A stretch of DNA of 64,000 nucleotides from Paractinoplanes bogorensis (lineage in GTDB: Bacteria > Actinomycetota > Actinomycetes > Mycobacteriales > Micromonosporaceae). A program made the translations under genes and the position numbers. The notes beneath the pieces are model-generated. The model was not told the origin of the DNA. It ran no database searches and worked only from the letters and a program-made list of their open reading frames with translations. This document shows positions 6,486 through 16,020 of this stretch, piece after piece. Every line of letters starts with the position of its first letter. Within the stretch, counting starts at the first letter, position 1. The DNA lies in contig NZ_JAHKKG010000001.1 in NCBI RefSeq assembly GCF_018829635.1, positions 248,001-312,000 on the forward strand, in the 5' to 3' direction.

Positions 6486-8672
6486 AAGCCGGCCACGACC
6501 GAGACGCCCCTGACCGAGGTGCTCAAGAAGAACGAGGCCAAGGCCCTGGCCACCCACCTCGATCTGCACACCGCGGGCGACCTGATCTATCACTTCCCGC
6601 GCCGTCACGACGAGCGCGGCGAACAGGCCGACATGTCCGGCCTGCAGATCGGCGAGCAGGTCACCCTGCTGGCCCAGGTCGTGTCGACGACCGTACGACC
6701 GATGCGTCAGCGCCGCGGCAACATGCTCGAGGTGGTCATCGGCGACGGTTCGGGGGCCACGCTCAGCTGCACCTTCTTCAGTCAGGCGTGGCGTGAGCGC
6801 GAGCTCCGGCGCGGCCGGTGGGGGCTGTTCGCCGGCAAGGTAAGCGACTTCCGGGGCAAGCGCCAGCTCAACAACCCCGCCTACCAGTTGATCAGCGAGA
6901 CGGCGACCGACGAGGAGGCGGCCGAGGAGATCGAGGAGTTCGCCGGCGCCCTGATCCCGGTCTATCCGGCCGCGCAGGCCGTGCCGTCGTGGACGATCGC
7001 GCGCTGCGTCCGCACGCTGCTCGAGACGTTCCAGCCGCCGCCCGATCCGCTGCCGGCCGCGGTGCGCGCCAACCGTGACCTGGTCGGCATCGGGCACGCG
7101 CTGCGCGAGATCCATCGGCCCAGTTCCCGGGGCTCGCTCGAGAACGCCAAGAAGCGCCTCAAGTGGGACGAGGCCTTCGCCGTGCAGCTCACCCTGGCGC
7201 AGCGCCGGGCCCGGGCGGCCGAGGCGCCGGGCCGGTCGCGGCCGCGCCGGGAGGACGGCATCCTGGCCAAGTTCGACGCCGGGCTGCCTTACCAGCTCAC
7301 CGAGGGCCAGGCCGAGGTCGGCGAGGAGATCGCCGCCGATCTGGCCCGCAACCATCCGATGCACCGGCTGCTGCAGGGCGAGGTCGGCTCGGGCAAGACG
7401 CTCGTCTCGGTGCGCGCGATGCTGCAGGTCGTCGACGCCGGGGGTCAGGCCGCGCTGCTCGCCCCGACCGAGGTGCTCGCCACCCAGCACTACCGCGGCA
7501 TCGGCGCCCAGCTCGGCGCGCTGGGCCGGGCCGGCGAGATCGACGGCGACCCGGCCGGCACCCAGCTCACCCTGGTGACCGGTTCGCTAGGGGCCGCCGC
7601 GCGCCGGGCCGCGCTGGCCAAGGTGGCCGACGGCACGGCGGGCATCGTCGTCGGAACGCACGCGCTGCTGTACGAGGGCGTCGACTTCCAAGACCTGGGC
7701 CTGGTCGTGGTCGACGAGCAGCACCGGTTCGGCGTCGAACAGCGGGATGCCCTGCGGGCCAAGGCGGCGACCCCGCCCCACGTTCTGGTCATGACGGCCA
7801 CCCCCATTCCCCGTACGGTCGCCATGACCGTCTACGGCGATCTCGAGACCTCCGTGTTGTCGCAGCTCCCGCGGGGCCGCTCGCCGATCGCGTCGCACGT
7901 CGTGCCGCCCGAGAAGCCCGCCTTCCTCGACCGGGCCTGGCGGCGGTTGCGCGAAGAGGTACAGAAGGGCCATCAGGCGTACGTGGTCTGCCCGCGCATC
8001 GGCGACGGCGGCAACGAGGAGGAAGAGGAACCGCCGAGCGACAACGAGCCTGCCCGCCGGCCTCCGCTCGCGGTCACCGAGGTGGCGCCGATCCTGGCCG
8101 AGGGCCCGCTGCACGGCCTGCGCATCGAGGTGCTGCACGGCAAGCTGCCGGCCGACGAGAAAGACTCGATCATGCGGCGGTTCGCCGCCGGCGACGTCGA
8201 CGTGCTCGTGGCCACCACGGTGATCGAGGTCGGCGTCGACGTCCCCAACTCGACGGTCATGGTCATCATGGACGCCGACCGGTTCGGGGTCTCGCAGCTG
8301 CACCAGTTGCGGGGCCGGGTCGGCCGGGGTTCGGCGCCGGGCATCTGCCTGCTGGTCACCGAGTCGCCCGAGGGCACCCCGGCCCGCGAACGGCTGGCCG
8401 CCGTCGAGTCCACCACCGACGGCTTCAAGCTCAGCGAGATCGACCTGGAGCAGCGCCGCGAGGGTGACGTGCTGGGCGCCTCCCAGTCGGGCAAGCACTC
8501 CCACCTGCGGCTGCTGTCGCTGCTGCGCGACGCCAAGATGATCACCGAGGCCCGGGCCGAGGCGTCCGAGCTGATCGCGGAGGATCCGCAGCTGAAGAAG
8601 TATCCGGCGCTGGCCGCTTCGGTGGCGGCGCTGGTCGACGAGGAACGCGCCGAGTATTTGGAGAAGGGATGA
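6366..8672 (+). CDS. recG: ATP-dependent DNA helicase RecG
   Basis: Branch-migration helicase that remodels stalled forks and Holliday junctions. The 768-residue protein has an N-terminal wedge/OB region, Walker A GEVGSGKT (residues about 337-344), the DEQH Walker B box VVDEQHRFGVEQR, the TATPIPRT motif and a C-terminal helicase half with VIEVGVDVPNS and QLRGRVGRG. The ATG at 6366 overlaps the fakA stop. The first 40 residues are five copies of an octapeptide like MTEPGTGK, not part of the RecG fold. Because each copy starts with ATG, any of five in-frame starts could be used; the fifth would give a normal N-terminus. Confidence 0.95.
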   Translation: MTEPDTERMTEPDTGKMTEPGTGKMTEPGTGKMTEPGTGKKPATTETPLTEVLKKNEAKALATHLDLHTAGDLIYHFPRRHDERGEQADMSGLQIGEQVTLLAQVVSTTVRPMRQRRGNMLEVVIGDGSGATLSCTFFSQAWRERELRRGRWGLFAGKVSDFRGKRQLNNPAYQLISETATDEEAAEEIEEFAGALIPVYPAAQAVPSWTIARCVRTLLETFQPPPDPLPAAVRANRDLVGIGHALREIHRPSSRGSLENAKKRLKWDEAFAVQLTLAQRRARAAEAPGRSRPRREDGILAKFDAGLPYQLTEGQAEVGEEIAADLARNHPMHRLLQGEVGSGKTLVSVRAMLQVVDAGGQAALLAPTEVLATQHYRGIGAQLGALGRAGEIDGDPAGTQLTLVTGSLGAAARRAALAKVADGTAGIVVGTHALLYEGVDFQDLGLVVVDEQHRFGVEQRDALRAKAATPPHVLVMTATPIPRTVAMTVYGDLETSVLSQLPRGRSPIASHVVPPEKPAFLDRAWRRLREEVQKGHQAYVVCPRIGDGGNEEEEEPPSDNEPARRPPLAVTEVAPILAEGPLHGLRIEVLHGKLPADEKDSIMRRFAAGDVDVLVATTVIEVGVDVPNSTVMVIMDADRFGVSQLHQLRGRVGRGSAPGICLLVTESPEGTPARERLAAVESTTDGFKLSEIDLEQRREGDVLGASQSGKHSHLRLLSLLRDAKMITEARAEASELIAEDPQLKKYPALAASVAALVDEERAEYLEKG

Positions 8673-9013
8673 TCCTGCACATCGTGCCCCGGGCCACGTG
8701 GGCGGCGGCTCAGACGGCCGGCGTCTACGAGGGCGACACGCTCGCCACCCAGGGCTTCATCCACTGCTCGACCGAACATCAGGCGCACATACCGGCCACC
8801 GCCCTCTTTCACGGCCGCGACGACCTTCTCCTCCTGGTGATCGACGAATCCCGCCTGCCGGTCCCGATCACCTGGGAGCAGGGTGACCCGCCGCTCCCCG
8901 ACAAAAGCCCATTCCCCCACCTGTACGCGGCACTTCCGCTGGACGCCGTGGCGAGCGTGCACGAATACCGGCCGCAGCCCGACGGCTCGTTCGCCCCACC
9001 GACGGACCTCTGA
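8669..9013 (+). CDS. DUF952 family protein
   Basis: A 114-residue protein with the DUF952 pattern: an N-terminal ILHIVPRATW strand-helix, GFIHCSTEHQ in the middle and FPHLYAALPLDAV near the end. The fold resembles a small ADP-ribosyltransferase-like domain in related structures, but no activity is established. The ATG overlaps the recG stop (ATGA), so it is translationally coupled as the last gene of the fakA-recG operon. A strong hairpin terminator follows. Confidence 0.85.
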   Translation: MILHIVPRATWAAAQTAGVYEGDTLATQGFIHCSTEHQAHIPATALFHGRDDLLLLVIDESRLPVPITWEQGDPPLPDKSPFPHLYAALPLDAVASVHEYRPQPDGSFAPPTDL

Positions 9014-9060
9014 CGAGCCGGGCACCCAACAAGCAAGGCACCGAACAGGCAAGACAACGA

Positions 9061-9092
9061 AAAGGCCCGCTGACCGGAGTCAGCGGGCCTTT
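9061..9092. terminator. Strong bidirectional terminator
   Basis: A perfect 14-bp stem (AAAGGCCCGCTGAC, then its complement) closes a 4-nt loop CGGA, with A-rich and T-rich outer ends. It lies between the convergent DUF952 and cell-wall protein genes and suits both. Confidence 0.92.
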
Positions 9093-9106
9093 CTACGTGA
9101 TGCCTA

Positions 9107-10240
9107 TCAGGCGGTGAACTTCACCTTGCGGCGACGGGCCAGCATGAAGAGCACGGCGCCGACGGCCAGCAGCGCAGCCGCGCCACCCGCGATGCCACCG
9201 GCGGCGGCACCGGTGACCGGCAGGCCACCACCCTCACCGGGGGTCGACGGGGTGGGGGTCGGGGTCGCGTTGCAGTCCTCGGGCTTCTCCTCGTCGTCCC
9301 ACTTCACCGGCTCGTATTCCTCGCCGTTGATGGAGCCGTCGATGACCAGGCCCTTCTCGCCCTTGAACTCGGCGGTGCCGGTCGCCCCGGCCTTGACCTC
9401 GAGGGTCTTCGCCTCGCCCTTGTTCGGCTTGAAGGTGGCGGTGACCGTCTCGGTGCCCTTGGTGTTGTCGATCGAGAAGATCAGCGAGTCACAGGTGACC
9501 TCGAGACCGGCCTCGAACTCGCTCGGCGGGGTGCAGTCCGCGGGCTGCTCCCACTTGCCCTCGAGCACCGGCTTCTCGGAGCGGCCCTCGGTGACGACGA
9601 TCTTCTCGGCGTTCTCGGCCGGAACGTCGACCTTGACCGGCTCGTCGCCCGCCTTGACGGTGACCTTCTTCTCGAAGTCCTTCGAGCCCTTGATCGTGAA
9701 CACGGCGTCGGCGGTGGCGTCCTTGCCGTTCGTCAGGGTGACGGTGACGCCCTCACAGGACGACGCGAGCGAGGCGTCCGGCTTCGGCGACTCGTCCTTG
9801 CCACAGGTGCCGTGGAACTTGACGAAGCCCTTGCGGTGGTCGTACTCGATCCAGTCGTCGCTCCACTTGACCTGGATCTCGAGCTTGGCGCCGCGGGCGT
9901 CGCCGGCCACACGCTGGGTGCCGACGAGCGGCTCGTTGCTCTTGTGCGGGAAGACGGGATCGGCGTCGTCCGGGGTGTGGACGATGCCCTCGACCGGGGT
10001 CGGCCACGACTCGACCTTGAGGAAGCGGTAGCTGTCCGCGCCCTCGGTGTTGCCGTTGTCGGTGTCGACGGTCCACGTGACGACCCACTCGCCGGTGGTC
10101 GTGTCACACGTCGCGCTGCCCTGGACCGAGCTGCTGTGCGCGCTCGCGGGGGAGGCGAAGAACGCGACACCGGACAGACCGATGAGCGTTCCGGCGGCTA
10201 CGGCGGTAAAGCGCCGCAGCTTGGACTTCAGCAGGTTCAC
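9107..10240 (-). CDS. Secreted cell-wall-anchored protein with LPVTG sorting signal
   Basis: A 377-residue surface protein. Residues 1-34 form a signal peptide (positively charged MNLLKSKLRR, hydrophobic core, cleavage after ASPASA). The body has repeated beta-rich segments with paired cysteines and many acidic residues. The C-terminus has a Pro/Thr spacer, LPVTG, a hydrophobic helix and an RRRK tail, a complete sortase signal. No sortase gene is in the window. The GTG start at 10240 has a CAGGAG ribosome site six bases upstream. Function beyond being a wall-anchored protein is unknown; monocistronic. Confidence 0.85.
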   Translation of the reverse strand: MNLLKSKLRRFTAVAAGTLIGLSGVAFFASPASAHSSSVQGSATCDTTTGEWVVTWTVDTDNGNTEGADSYRFLKVESWPTPVEGIVHTPDDADPVFPHKSNEPLVGTQRVAGDARGAKLEIQVKWSDDWIEYDHRKGFVKFHGTCGKDESPKPDASLASSCEGVTVTLTNGKDATADAVFTIKGSKDFEKKVTVKAGDEPVKVDVPAENAEKIVVTEGRSEKPVLEGKWEQPADCTPPSEFEAGLEVTCDSLIFSIDNTKGTETVTATFKPNKGEAKTLEVKAGATGTAEFKGEKGLVIDGSINGEEYEPVKWDDEEKPEDCNATPTPTPSTPGEGGGLPVTGAAAGGIAGGAAALLAVGAVLFMLARRRKVKFTA

Positions 10241-10587
10241 GCCTACTCCTGTCTGGGGAAATCAGGGGTACTGGCGCAGAGAAGCGGCGGGCCGATCACC
10301 GGCGGTCAAGGGGCGATGGCCTGCGACAACGCCTCCCCGCGTCGTCTGCCGACGGTCGGTGGAGACGTCGGCAACAGCGCCTGACCATAACGACTTACGG
10401 GAATCTGGGAAATCCCTCAGAGCCGCCTAAGGCTCTTGTTGTAGATCTGTGATTTTCCATTTACCGAACGGATCGGAGTCGATGCCCTGAGTGGTGGGCG
10501 GGTGCGGAATTGTTCACTCCGCGGTTGCGGTGCGTAAGTGGTGAAGTAGCTTCGAGTCGTGTTCACCGCTGAACCCCGCGAGGCCCC
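10241..10587. other. Divergent intergenic region, LPVTG-protein gene / rsmD
   Basis: 347 bp without a convincing gene. It is more AT-rich around 10430-10480 than its surroundings. A 6-bp stem hairpin at 10419-10436 (AGAGCC/GGCTCT) precedes that AT-rich stretch. Promoters for both divergent genes should lie here, but no box is clear enough to call. Confidence 0.5.
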
Positions 10588-11151
10588 ATGACCAGGATCA
10601 TCGCCGGCGCGCACGGCGGGCGGCGACTGTCCGCTCCGGCCGGTGGAACGACCCGGCCCACATCGGACCGCGTCCGCGAGGCGTTCTTCAGCGCCCTCGA
10701 GTCGATGACCGACCTGTCAGGAGTCCGGTTCGCGGACTTTTACGCGGGTTCGGGGGCGGTCGGGCTGGAGGCGTTGTCCCGCGGGGCAAGTCACACTCTT
10801 CTGGTCGAATCGGACGGCCGCGCGGCCCGGACGATCCGCGACAACATCGTGGCGCTCAAGGCCGGCAGCGCGGCCCGGCTCGTGACCGGCAAGGTCGCCC
10901 AGGTCGTGGCCGGCCCGCCGGACGGGGGCCCCTACGACGTGGTGTTCGCCGACCCGCCGTACGCGGTGACCGACGCCGAGCTGGTCGAGGTGCAGCAGTC
11001 GCTGCTGGACTTCGGCTGGCTGACCGCGGACGCGGTGGTGGTGCTCGAGCGGGCCACTCGCGGCGGTGCGGTGAGCTGGGTGGACGGCATCACTGCCGAC
11101 CGCAGTCGCAAGTACGGCGAGACGACGCTTTGGTACGGTCGCCGATCATGA
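10588..11151 (+). CDS. rsmD: 16S rRNA (guanine(966)-N(2))-methyltransferase RsmD
   Basis: Methylates G966 of 16S rRNA in the 30S subunit. The 187-residue protein starts TRIIAGAHGGRRL, has the TRPTSDRVREAFFSAL segment, the SAM motif I FADFYAGSGAVGLEALSRGA and the catalytic motif VVFADPPYAVT (DPPY) of N2-guanine methyltransferases. ATG start at 10588. The stop overlaps the coaD ATG, as in other actinobacteria. Confidence 0.93.
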   Translation: MTRIIAGAHGGRRLSAPAGGTTRPTSDRVREAFFSALESMTDLSGVRFADFYAGSGAVGLEALSRGASHTLLVESDGRAARTIRDNIVALKAGSAARLVTGKVAQVVAGPPDGGPYDVVFADPPYAVTDAELVEVQQSLLDFGWLTADAVVVLERATRGGAVSWVDGITADRSRKYGETTLWYGRRS

Positions 11152-11627
11152 GACGAGCGGTGTGTCCCGGCTCCTTCGACCCGGTCACCAACGGTCACCT
11201 CGACATCGTCGCCCGGGCCTCCCGGCTGTTCGACGAGGTGATCATCGGGGTCCTGATCAACCAGTCGAAGACCGGCCTCTTCACGATCGAGGAACGGATC
11301 GAGATGCTCGGCGAGGCGACCGCCGCGTACGAGAACGTCCGGGTCGCCTCCTTTCACGGACTGCTCGTCGACTTCTGCCGGGATCAGGGCGCGGCCGTGG
11401 TGATCAAGGGGCTGCGGGCGGTCAGCGACTTCGACTACGAGTTGCAGATGGCGCAGATGAACATCGGGTTGTCCGGCGTGGAGACCCTCTTCATGCCGAC
11501 CAACCCGCTCTACTCTTTCCTCTCGTCGAGCCTCGTGAAGGACGTCGTGAAGTGGGGTGGCGACGCCTCGTCGTACGTTCCCGACTTCGTCGGCGAGCGC
11601 CTGGTCACCCGTCTGAAGCAGAACTAG
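11148..11627 (+). CDS. coaD: Phosphopantetheine adenylyltransferase
   Basis: Transfers AMP from ATP to 4'-phosphopantetheine, the penultimate step of coenzyme A synthesis. The 159-residue protein has CPGSFDPVTNGHLDI with the TxGH nucleotidyltransferase motif (TNGH), the substrate loop IKGLRAVSDFDYE and the C-terminal SSSLVKDVV. The ATG at 11148 overlaps the rsmD stop (ATGA). An upstream in-frame GTG would add six residues without family support. Confidence 0.95.
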   Translation: MRRAVCPGSFDPVTNGHLDIVARASRLFDEVIIGVLINQSKTGLFTIEERIEMLGEATAAYENVRVASFHGLLVDFCRDQGAAVVIKGLRAVSDFDYELQMAQMNIGLSGVETLFMPTNPLYSFLSSSLVKDVVKWGGDASSYVPDFVGERLVTRLKQN

Positions 11628-11733
11628 CCGTACGCCGGTGCCTCGGCGCGCCGGAAACGGGCCCGGCGGCGACGCAGTAACGTGATCGCACATCACGCTG
11701 CATGGGGTAGATAACAGGGAGTAGTGAGGACCC

Positions 11734-12231
11734 GTGGATCCGCTCGACCGTATCGACGAGATCATCGAGCTCGTTCAGGAATCGCGCTCCGTGCCCATGT
11801 CGCGGACCAACTTCATGTTCGACCGCGGCGAGATGATCGAGCGCCTCGACGAGCTGCGCTCCGAGCTGCCGTCCGAGCTGCGCAAGGCCGCCGCCGTGCT
11901 GGACGAGCGCGACCGGATCATCGAGGCCGGCCGCCGCGAGGCCGACCGGATCATCAGCGAGGGTGAGACGGAACACGCCCGGCTGGTGTCGGTCAACGAG
12001 ATCACCGTCTCGTCCGAGCACGAAGGCGCCCGGATCGTCGCCGAGGCCCGCACCGAGGCCCAGCGCCTGCGCGAAGAGGTCGACGACTACGTCGACACCG
12101 CGCTGGCCAACTTCGAACAGTTCCTGACCAGGGCCTTGGCGTCGATAGAGCGTGGCCGCGACAAGATGCACGCGCTGCGCGAGATCGGCACCTTCCAGGG
12201 GGAAGACAGCGAGCGCCCGCTGCCGTTCTAG
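11734..12231 (+). CDS. sepIVA: SepIVA-type DivIVA-like cell-division protein
   Basis: A 165-residue largely alpha-helical, highly charged protein. A short N-terminal DivIVA-like segment (MDPLDRIDEIIELVQESR) is followed by a long coiled coil rich in Arg/Glu heptads from residue about 35 to 135. Position between coaD and DUF177-rpmF matches mycobacterial SepIVA (Rv2927c), a septation and envelope factor; the functional assignment rests on that synteny and on the sequence character. GTG start at 11734. It acts in the cytoplasm. Confidence 0.8.
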   Translation: MDPLDRIDEIIELVQESRSVPMSRTNFMFDRGEMIERLDELRSELPSELRKAAAVLDERDRIIEAGRREADRIISEGETEHARLVSVNEITVSSEHEGARIVAEARTEAQRLREEVDDYVDTALANFEQFLTRALASIERGRDKMHALREIGTFQGEDSERPLPF

Positions 12232-12322
12232 AAGGGTCGGGGGTGACCACCCCCAGATTCGACGGTAGGGCGGCAGCTCAGGTAACCTTTCCTGTCGGCC
12301 TACCCATGGCTGAGGAAACACT

Positions 12323-12886
12323 ATGCCCAAGTCACCACAGAGCCACCTGGACCCCAGGCAACCGCTGGTCGTCGACACGACGAAGCTTCCGCGGCAGCCT
12401 GGCGCGACGCGTGCCCTGAAACGGGTGATCCCGGCACCGGTCAACCTCGGTCTGGAAATGATCTCGGTCCCCGAGGGGTCGGACGTCGAGCTCGATCTGA
12501 CGCTCACGTCGGTCTCCGAGGGGGTCTATGTCAGCGGCAGGGTCCACGGCTCGCTCACCGGCGAGTGCGGACGCTGCCTCAACGAGATCCAGGAGTCCTT
12601 CGACGTCAAGATCGCGGAGTTGTTCGCGTATGCGGACAGCACCACCGAGGAGACGACCGACGAGGACGAGGTGGGCCGGATGCAGGGCGACCTGTTCGAC
12701 CTGGAACCGGCGTTGCGGGACGCGGTGGTGCTGACGCTGCCGACCAACCCGCTCTGCCGGCCGGATTGCCCAGGCCTGTGCCCCGAGTGCGGGGTGCATT
12801 TCGATGACCTTCCGGCTGGTCACAGCCACGAGGAGATCGATCCCCGCTGGGCCGCTTTGCGTAACCTGTCACAGACTGAGGAGTAG
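12323..12886 (+). CDS. DUF177/YceD-family protein
   Basis: A 187-residue DUF177 protein with the typical middle GECGRCL, an acidic stretch, and the end [14 protein letters not shown] with four cysteines that probably bind zinc. YceD/DUF177 proteins precede rpmF in nearly all bacteria and are linked to large-subunit or 23S rRNA metabolism; the exact role is not settled. ATG start at 12323. rpmF begins five bases after its stop, so the two are one operon. Confidence 0.88.
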   Translation: MPKSPQSHLDPRQPLVVDTTKLPRQPGATRALKRVIPAPVNLGLEMISVPEGSDVELDLTLTSVSEGVYVSGRVHGSLTGECGRCLNEIQESFDVKIAELFAYADSTTEETTDEDEVGRMQGDLFDLEPALRDAVVLTLPTNPLCRPDCPGLCPECGVHFDDLPAGHSHEEIDPRWAALRNLSQTEE

Positions 12887-12891
12887 GAACC

Positions 12892-13065
12892 GTGGCCGTC
12901 CCCAAGCGCAAGATGTCGCGCAGCAACACCCGGTCTCGCCGGGCGAACTGGAAGGCGACCGCGGTTTCCACCGTGGCCTGCCCCCAGTGCAAGTCGCCGA
13001 AGCTGCCGCACACCGCCTGCTCGGTCTGTGGCACCTACAACGGCCGTCAGGTCCTCGAGGTCTGA
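12892..13065 (+). CDS. rpmF: 50S ribosomal protein L32
   Basis: A 57-residue ribosomal protein: (M)[19 protein letters not shown] at the N-terminus, then a four-cysteine zinc ribbon CPQC...CSVCG, ending GRQVLEV. The GTG start at 12892 follows GAGGAGTAGG, which overlaps the DUF177 stop region. DUF177-rpmF-plsX-rnc is a conserved block. Confidence 0.96.
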   Translation: MAVPKRKMSRSNTRSRRANWKATAVSTVACPQCKSPKLPHTACSVCGTYNGRQVLEV

Positions 13066-13076
13066 GCCGCGCTTAA

Positions 13077-14087
13077 GTGACTCGCCCCGTCGTCGGGCGG
13101 GCCGCTCCTGCGCATCGGCGATCGATCGGTGCCCCGGCTTCCGGACAGATGTCTGTCGGGCAGCCGGGCACCGCGCGGATCGCCGTCGACCTCCTCGGCG
13201 GGGACCATGCTCCCGCCGTCGTGGTTGACGGCGCTCTGCGTGCCTGCCAGGCCGACCCGGCCCTTCACCTGTTACTCGTCGGCCCGCTCGAAGCGGCCGG
13301 CGAGCTTCTGCGTGCCCTCCCACCCGGTGACCACGCCCGGATCAGCACGCTCCCGATAGCTCCCGGAGACCCGGTCGACAGCTGGGTCGAGTCCGGCGTG
13401 CGCTCGGCCGTGCTGGCGGTGGCCCAGGGCAACGCCGACGCGGTGCTGTCGGCCGGCAACACCGGCGCCACGGTCACCTCGGCCGCGCTCGGTCTCGGCC
13501 GCCGCCCGGGCGTCCGCCGTCCGCCGCTCGCTGCCGTGCTGCCCACCCGGGCCGGGCGGCTCGTCCTGCTCGACGTGGGCTCCTCGGTCGACCCCGACGA
13601 GGAGACCGTCGCCATGCACGCCCGCCTGGGCTCGGCGTACGCGTCGGTCGTGCACGGCGTGACCGAGCCCCGCATCGGGCTGCTGACCATCGGCACCGAG
13701 CGCGGCAAGGGCGATCGCCTCCGCCGTGCCCTGCCACCCCTGCTGTCCGGGCTCGACCTGCCCGGCGGCGGCCGCTATGTGGGTCTGGTCGAGGGCAACG
13801 ACGTGGTCACCGGCACGGTCGCCGACGTCGTCGTGACCGACGGCTTCACCGGCAATGTCCTGCTCAAAGGGCTCGAGACCGCGTACGCGGAAATCGGTCC
13901 TCCGCATGCCGACACCCCGCCCCGGGCCGCCCTGCTGCTCGGGGTCGAGGGCACCGTGGTCGTCTGTCACGGCGCCGCGACCGGCCCGGATCTCGCGGCC
14001 GGCATCGCCTTCGCCGCCCAGCTCCACCGCCAGGCCGCGGTCGCGGCGATGGCCGAAATGATCGAAACACAACGAGGTGCCTCATGA
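13077..14087 (+). CDS. plsX: Phosphate acyltransferase PlsX
   Basis: Converts acyl-ACP and phosphate to acyl-phosphate, feeding phospholipid synthesis. It has [18 protein letters not shown] near the start, [13 protein letters not shown], the [21 protein letters not shown] segment typical of PlsX, and a 336-residue length. A GTG at 13077 gives a 24-residue leader with no family match; the ATG at 13149 ([14 protein letters not shown]) may be the true start. It overlaps rnc by ATGA. Confidence 0.92.
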   Translation: MTRPVVGRAAPAHRRSIGAPASGQMSVGQPGTARIAVDLLGGDHAPAVVVDGALRACQADPALHLLLVGPLEAAGELLRALPPGDHARISTLPIAPGDPVDSWVESGVRSAVLAVAQGNADAVLSAGNTGATVTSAALGLGRRPGVRRPPLAAVLPTRAGRLVLLDVGSSVDPDEETVAMHARLGSAYASVVHGVTEPRIGLLTIGTERGKGDRLRRALPPLLSGLDLPGGGRYVGLVEGNDVVTGTVADVVVTDGFTGNVLLKGLETAYAEIGPPHADTPPRAALLLGVEGTVVVCHGAATGPDLAAGIAFAAQLHRQAAVAAMAEMIETQRGAS

Positions 14088-14845
14088 TGGACAAGCGTCG
14101 CCGGCCGCCGACCCTGCCCCTGGAGGAGGCATTCGGCGTTCCCCTCGAGCCCGATCTGCTCGAGCGCGCGCTGACCCACCGCTCGTACGCGTACGAGAAC
14201 GGTGGCCTGCCCACCAACGAGCGCCTGGAGTTCCTCGGCGACTCGGTGCTCGGCGTGGTGATCACCTCGGCGCTCTTCCACAACCACCCCGACCTGCCCG
14301 AGGGACAGCTGGCCAAGCTGCGGGCCAGCGTGGTCAACATGCACGCGCTGGCCGACGTGGCCCGCGGGCTGGGCGAGCAGGGACTGGGCCGGCACCTGCT
14401 GCTCGGCAAGGGCGAGGAGACGACCGGGGGCCGCGACAAGGCGAGCATCCTGGCCGACACGCTCGAGGCGCTGCTCGGCGCGATCTATCTGGAGCACGGG
14501 CTGGATGTGGCCGGCGAGGTGATCCACCGGCTGTTCGACCCGCTGATGGCCGAGTCGGCCGGCCGGGGTGCCGCGCTCGACTGGAAGACCAGCCTGCAGG
14601 AGCTCACGGCCGCGCTCGGCCTGGGCGTGCCCGACTACGTGATCGAGGACTCCGGCCCCGATCACGCCAAGACGTTCACCGCCTGGGTGGTGGTGGCCGG
14701 CGAGCGGTACGGCGGTTCCGAGGGGCGCAGCAAGAAGCAGGCCGAGCAGCGGGCCGCCGCGGCCGCCTGGCGCATCCTCACCGAGCGCACCAGCGAGCCC
14801 GACGGCGCCGTGCTGGACAAGCCCGAGGACAAGAGCGACGAGTGA
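14084..14845 (+). CDS. rnc: Ribonuclease III
   Basis: Cleaves double-stranded RNA in rRNA maturation and mRNA decay. The 253-residue protein has the signature [13 protein letters not shown] with catalytic Glu and Asp, the second acidic pair in [15 protein letters not shown] and a C-terminal double-stranded RNA-binding domain ([14 protein letters not shown] through [13 protein letters not shown]). The ATG at 14084 overlaps the plsX stop. Its own stop overlaps the next gene's GTG (GTGA). Confidence 0.96.
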   Translation: MMDKRRRPPTLPLEEAFGVPLEPDLLERALTHRSYAYENGGLPTNERLEFLGDSVLGVVITSALFHNHPDLPEGQLAKLRASVVNMHALADVARGLGEQGLGRHLLLGKGEETTGGRDKASILADTLEALLGAIYLEHGLDVAGEVIHRLFDPLMAESAGRGAALDWKTSLQELTAALGLGVPDYVIEDSGPDHAKTFTAWVVVAGERYGGSEGRSKKQAEQRAAAAAWRILTERTSEPDGAVLDKPEDKSDE

Positions 14846-16005
14846 GCCTGACCGACGAGAAGACGCAGCGAAACCGGCTGTGGGACCTCGCGGGCGGGCT
14901 GCGCGGCGTCGGGGCCGCGGTCGGGATCTTCGCGCTGACCCGGGTCGCGCAACTGATCATCCTGGCCTGGCTCGACGCGGCCGATGACGACCCGGTCGGC
15001 GTCCGGGACCGCCTGCTGGTCTGGGACGCCGGGTGGTTCCTGCGGGTGGCCGTGAACGGCTATCCGCACGGCTATACGTTCGACGCGGCGGGCCGGATGG
15101 AGGGCAACGAACTCGCCTTCTTTCCGGTCTATCCGATGCTGATCCGGTTGGTGTCCTTCCTCGGCATCCCGGCGAGCACGGCCGCGCTGGTGGTCAGCTG
15201 GCTGGCCGCGATCGGGGCCGCCGTCGCGCTGCACCTGCTGGGCACCTCGCTCTACGGCAAGCGGACCGGGTGGGCGCTGGTCGCCATCTGCTGCACGGCG
15301 CCGGTCTCGATCGTCTTCTCGATGGCCTACTCGGAGGGGATCTTCCTCGCTCTGGTCGCCGGGATGCTGGTCGCGGCCCATCGGCGGGTGTGGTGGGCGG
15401 CCGGGCTGCTCGGTGTGCTGGCCGCGCTGACCCGCCCGACCGGGGCCGCCGCGGCGGTCGCCCTGGCCGTGGCCGCCCTGCTGGCGGTCCGCGAGTCACG
15501 CGAGAAGATGTGGCAGCCCCTGACCGCGGCGGCGGTCGCGCTCGCCGGCGTGCCGTTGTTCCTGCTCTGGGTGGGCTGGCGGGTCGGCGACCCGACCGCG
15601 TGGTTCCGCATCCAGGCCGCCGGCTGGGGCACCGCCTTCGACTTCGGGTCGAGCACGCTCACCTTCCTCGGCTCGACCCTGAGCACCGGCGACGGCTGGG
15701 TGCCGATCAGCGTCGCCTTCATCCTGCTGGCCGCCCTGGCCGCGGCCGGGGTTGCGCTGGCCCAGCGCCCCTGGTTGCCGCTGGCCGTCTACGGGGTGAT
15801 CGCCATGGTGCTGGTCTACGGCCAGGCCGGGTTCTACCACTCGAAGCCGCGTCTGCTCGTCCCCGTACTGTTGACTCTGCTCCCCGCCGCGATCGCCGCC
15901 GGCCGGGCCCGTCCCCGGGTCGCCGCGCTCGCGATCACCGCGTGGGGCGCCTTCGGCCTCTGGTACGGCGCCTATCTGGTCACCGTCTGGCCGTACACAC
16001 TCTGA
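14842..16005 (+). CDS. PIG-V-like polytopic mannosyltransferase family protein
   Basis: A 387-residue protein with about ten membrane segments. The first extracytoplasmic loop has [17 protein letters not shown], and [15 protein letters not shown] follows; this WD-x-WY/F plus FFPxYP pattern is typical of PIG-V/GT-C polyprenol-sugar transferases. Substrate is unknown, and mannose from polyprenyl phosphate is the family-based guess. The GTG start at 14842 overlaps the rnc stop; the same frame continues open upstream through rnc, but that part is only rnc read in the wrong frame. mutM follows after 15 bp. Confidence 0.72.
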   Translation: MSLTDEKTQRNRLWDLAGGLRGVGAAVGIFALTRVAQLIILAWLDAADDDPVGVRDRLLVWDAGWFLRVAVNGYPHGYTFDAAGRMEGNELAFFPVYPMLIRLVSFLGIPASTAALVVSWLAAIGAAVALHLLGTSLYGKRTGWALVAICCTAPVSIVFSMAYSEGIFLALVAGMLVAAHRRVWWAAGLLGVLAALTRPTGAAAAVALAVAALLAVRESREKMWQPLTAAAVALAGVPLFLLWVGWRVGDPTAWFRIQAAGWGTAFDFGSSTLTFLGSTLSTGDGWVPISVAFILLAALAAAGVALAQRPWLPLAVYGVIAMVLVYGQAGFYHSKPRLLVPVLLTLLPAAIAAGRARPRVAALAITAWGAFGLWYGAYLVTVWPYTL

Positions 16006-16020
16006 CCAGGGAGGGTCGCG

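Noticed and set aside
14077..14841. Extension of the PIG-V-like protein through the whole rnc gene
   Set aside because: The upstream part is rnc read in another frame; the GTG at 14842 with GTGA overlap is the natural start.
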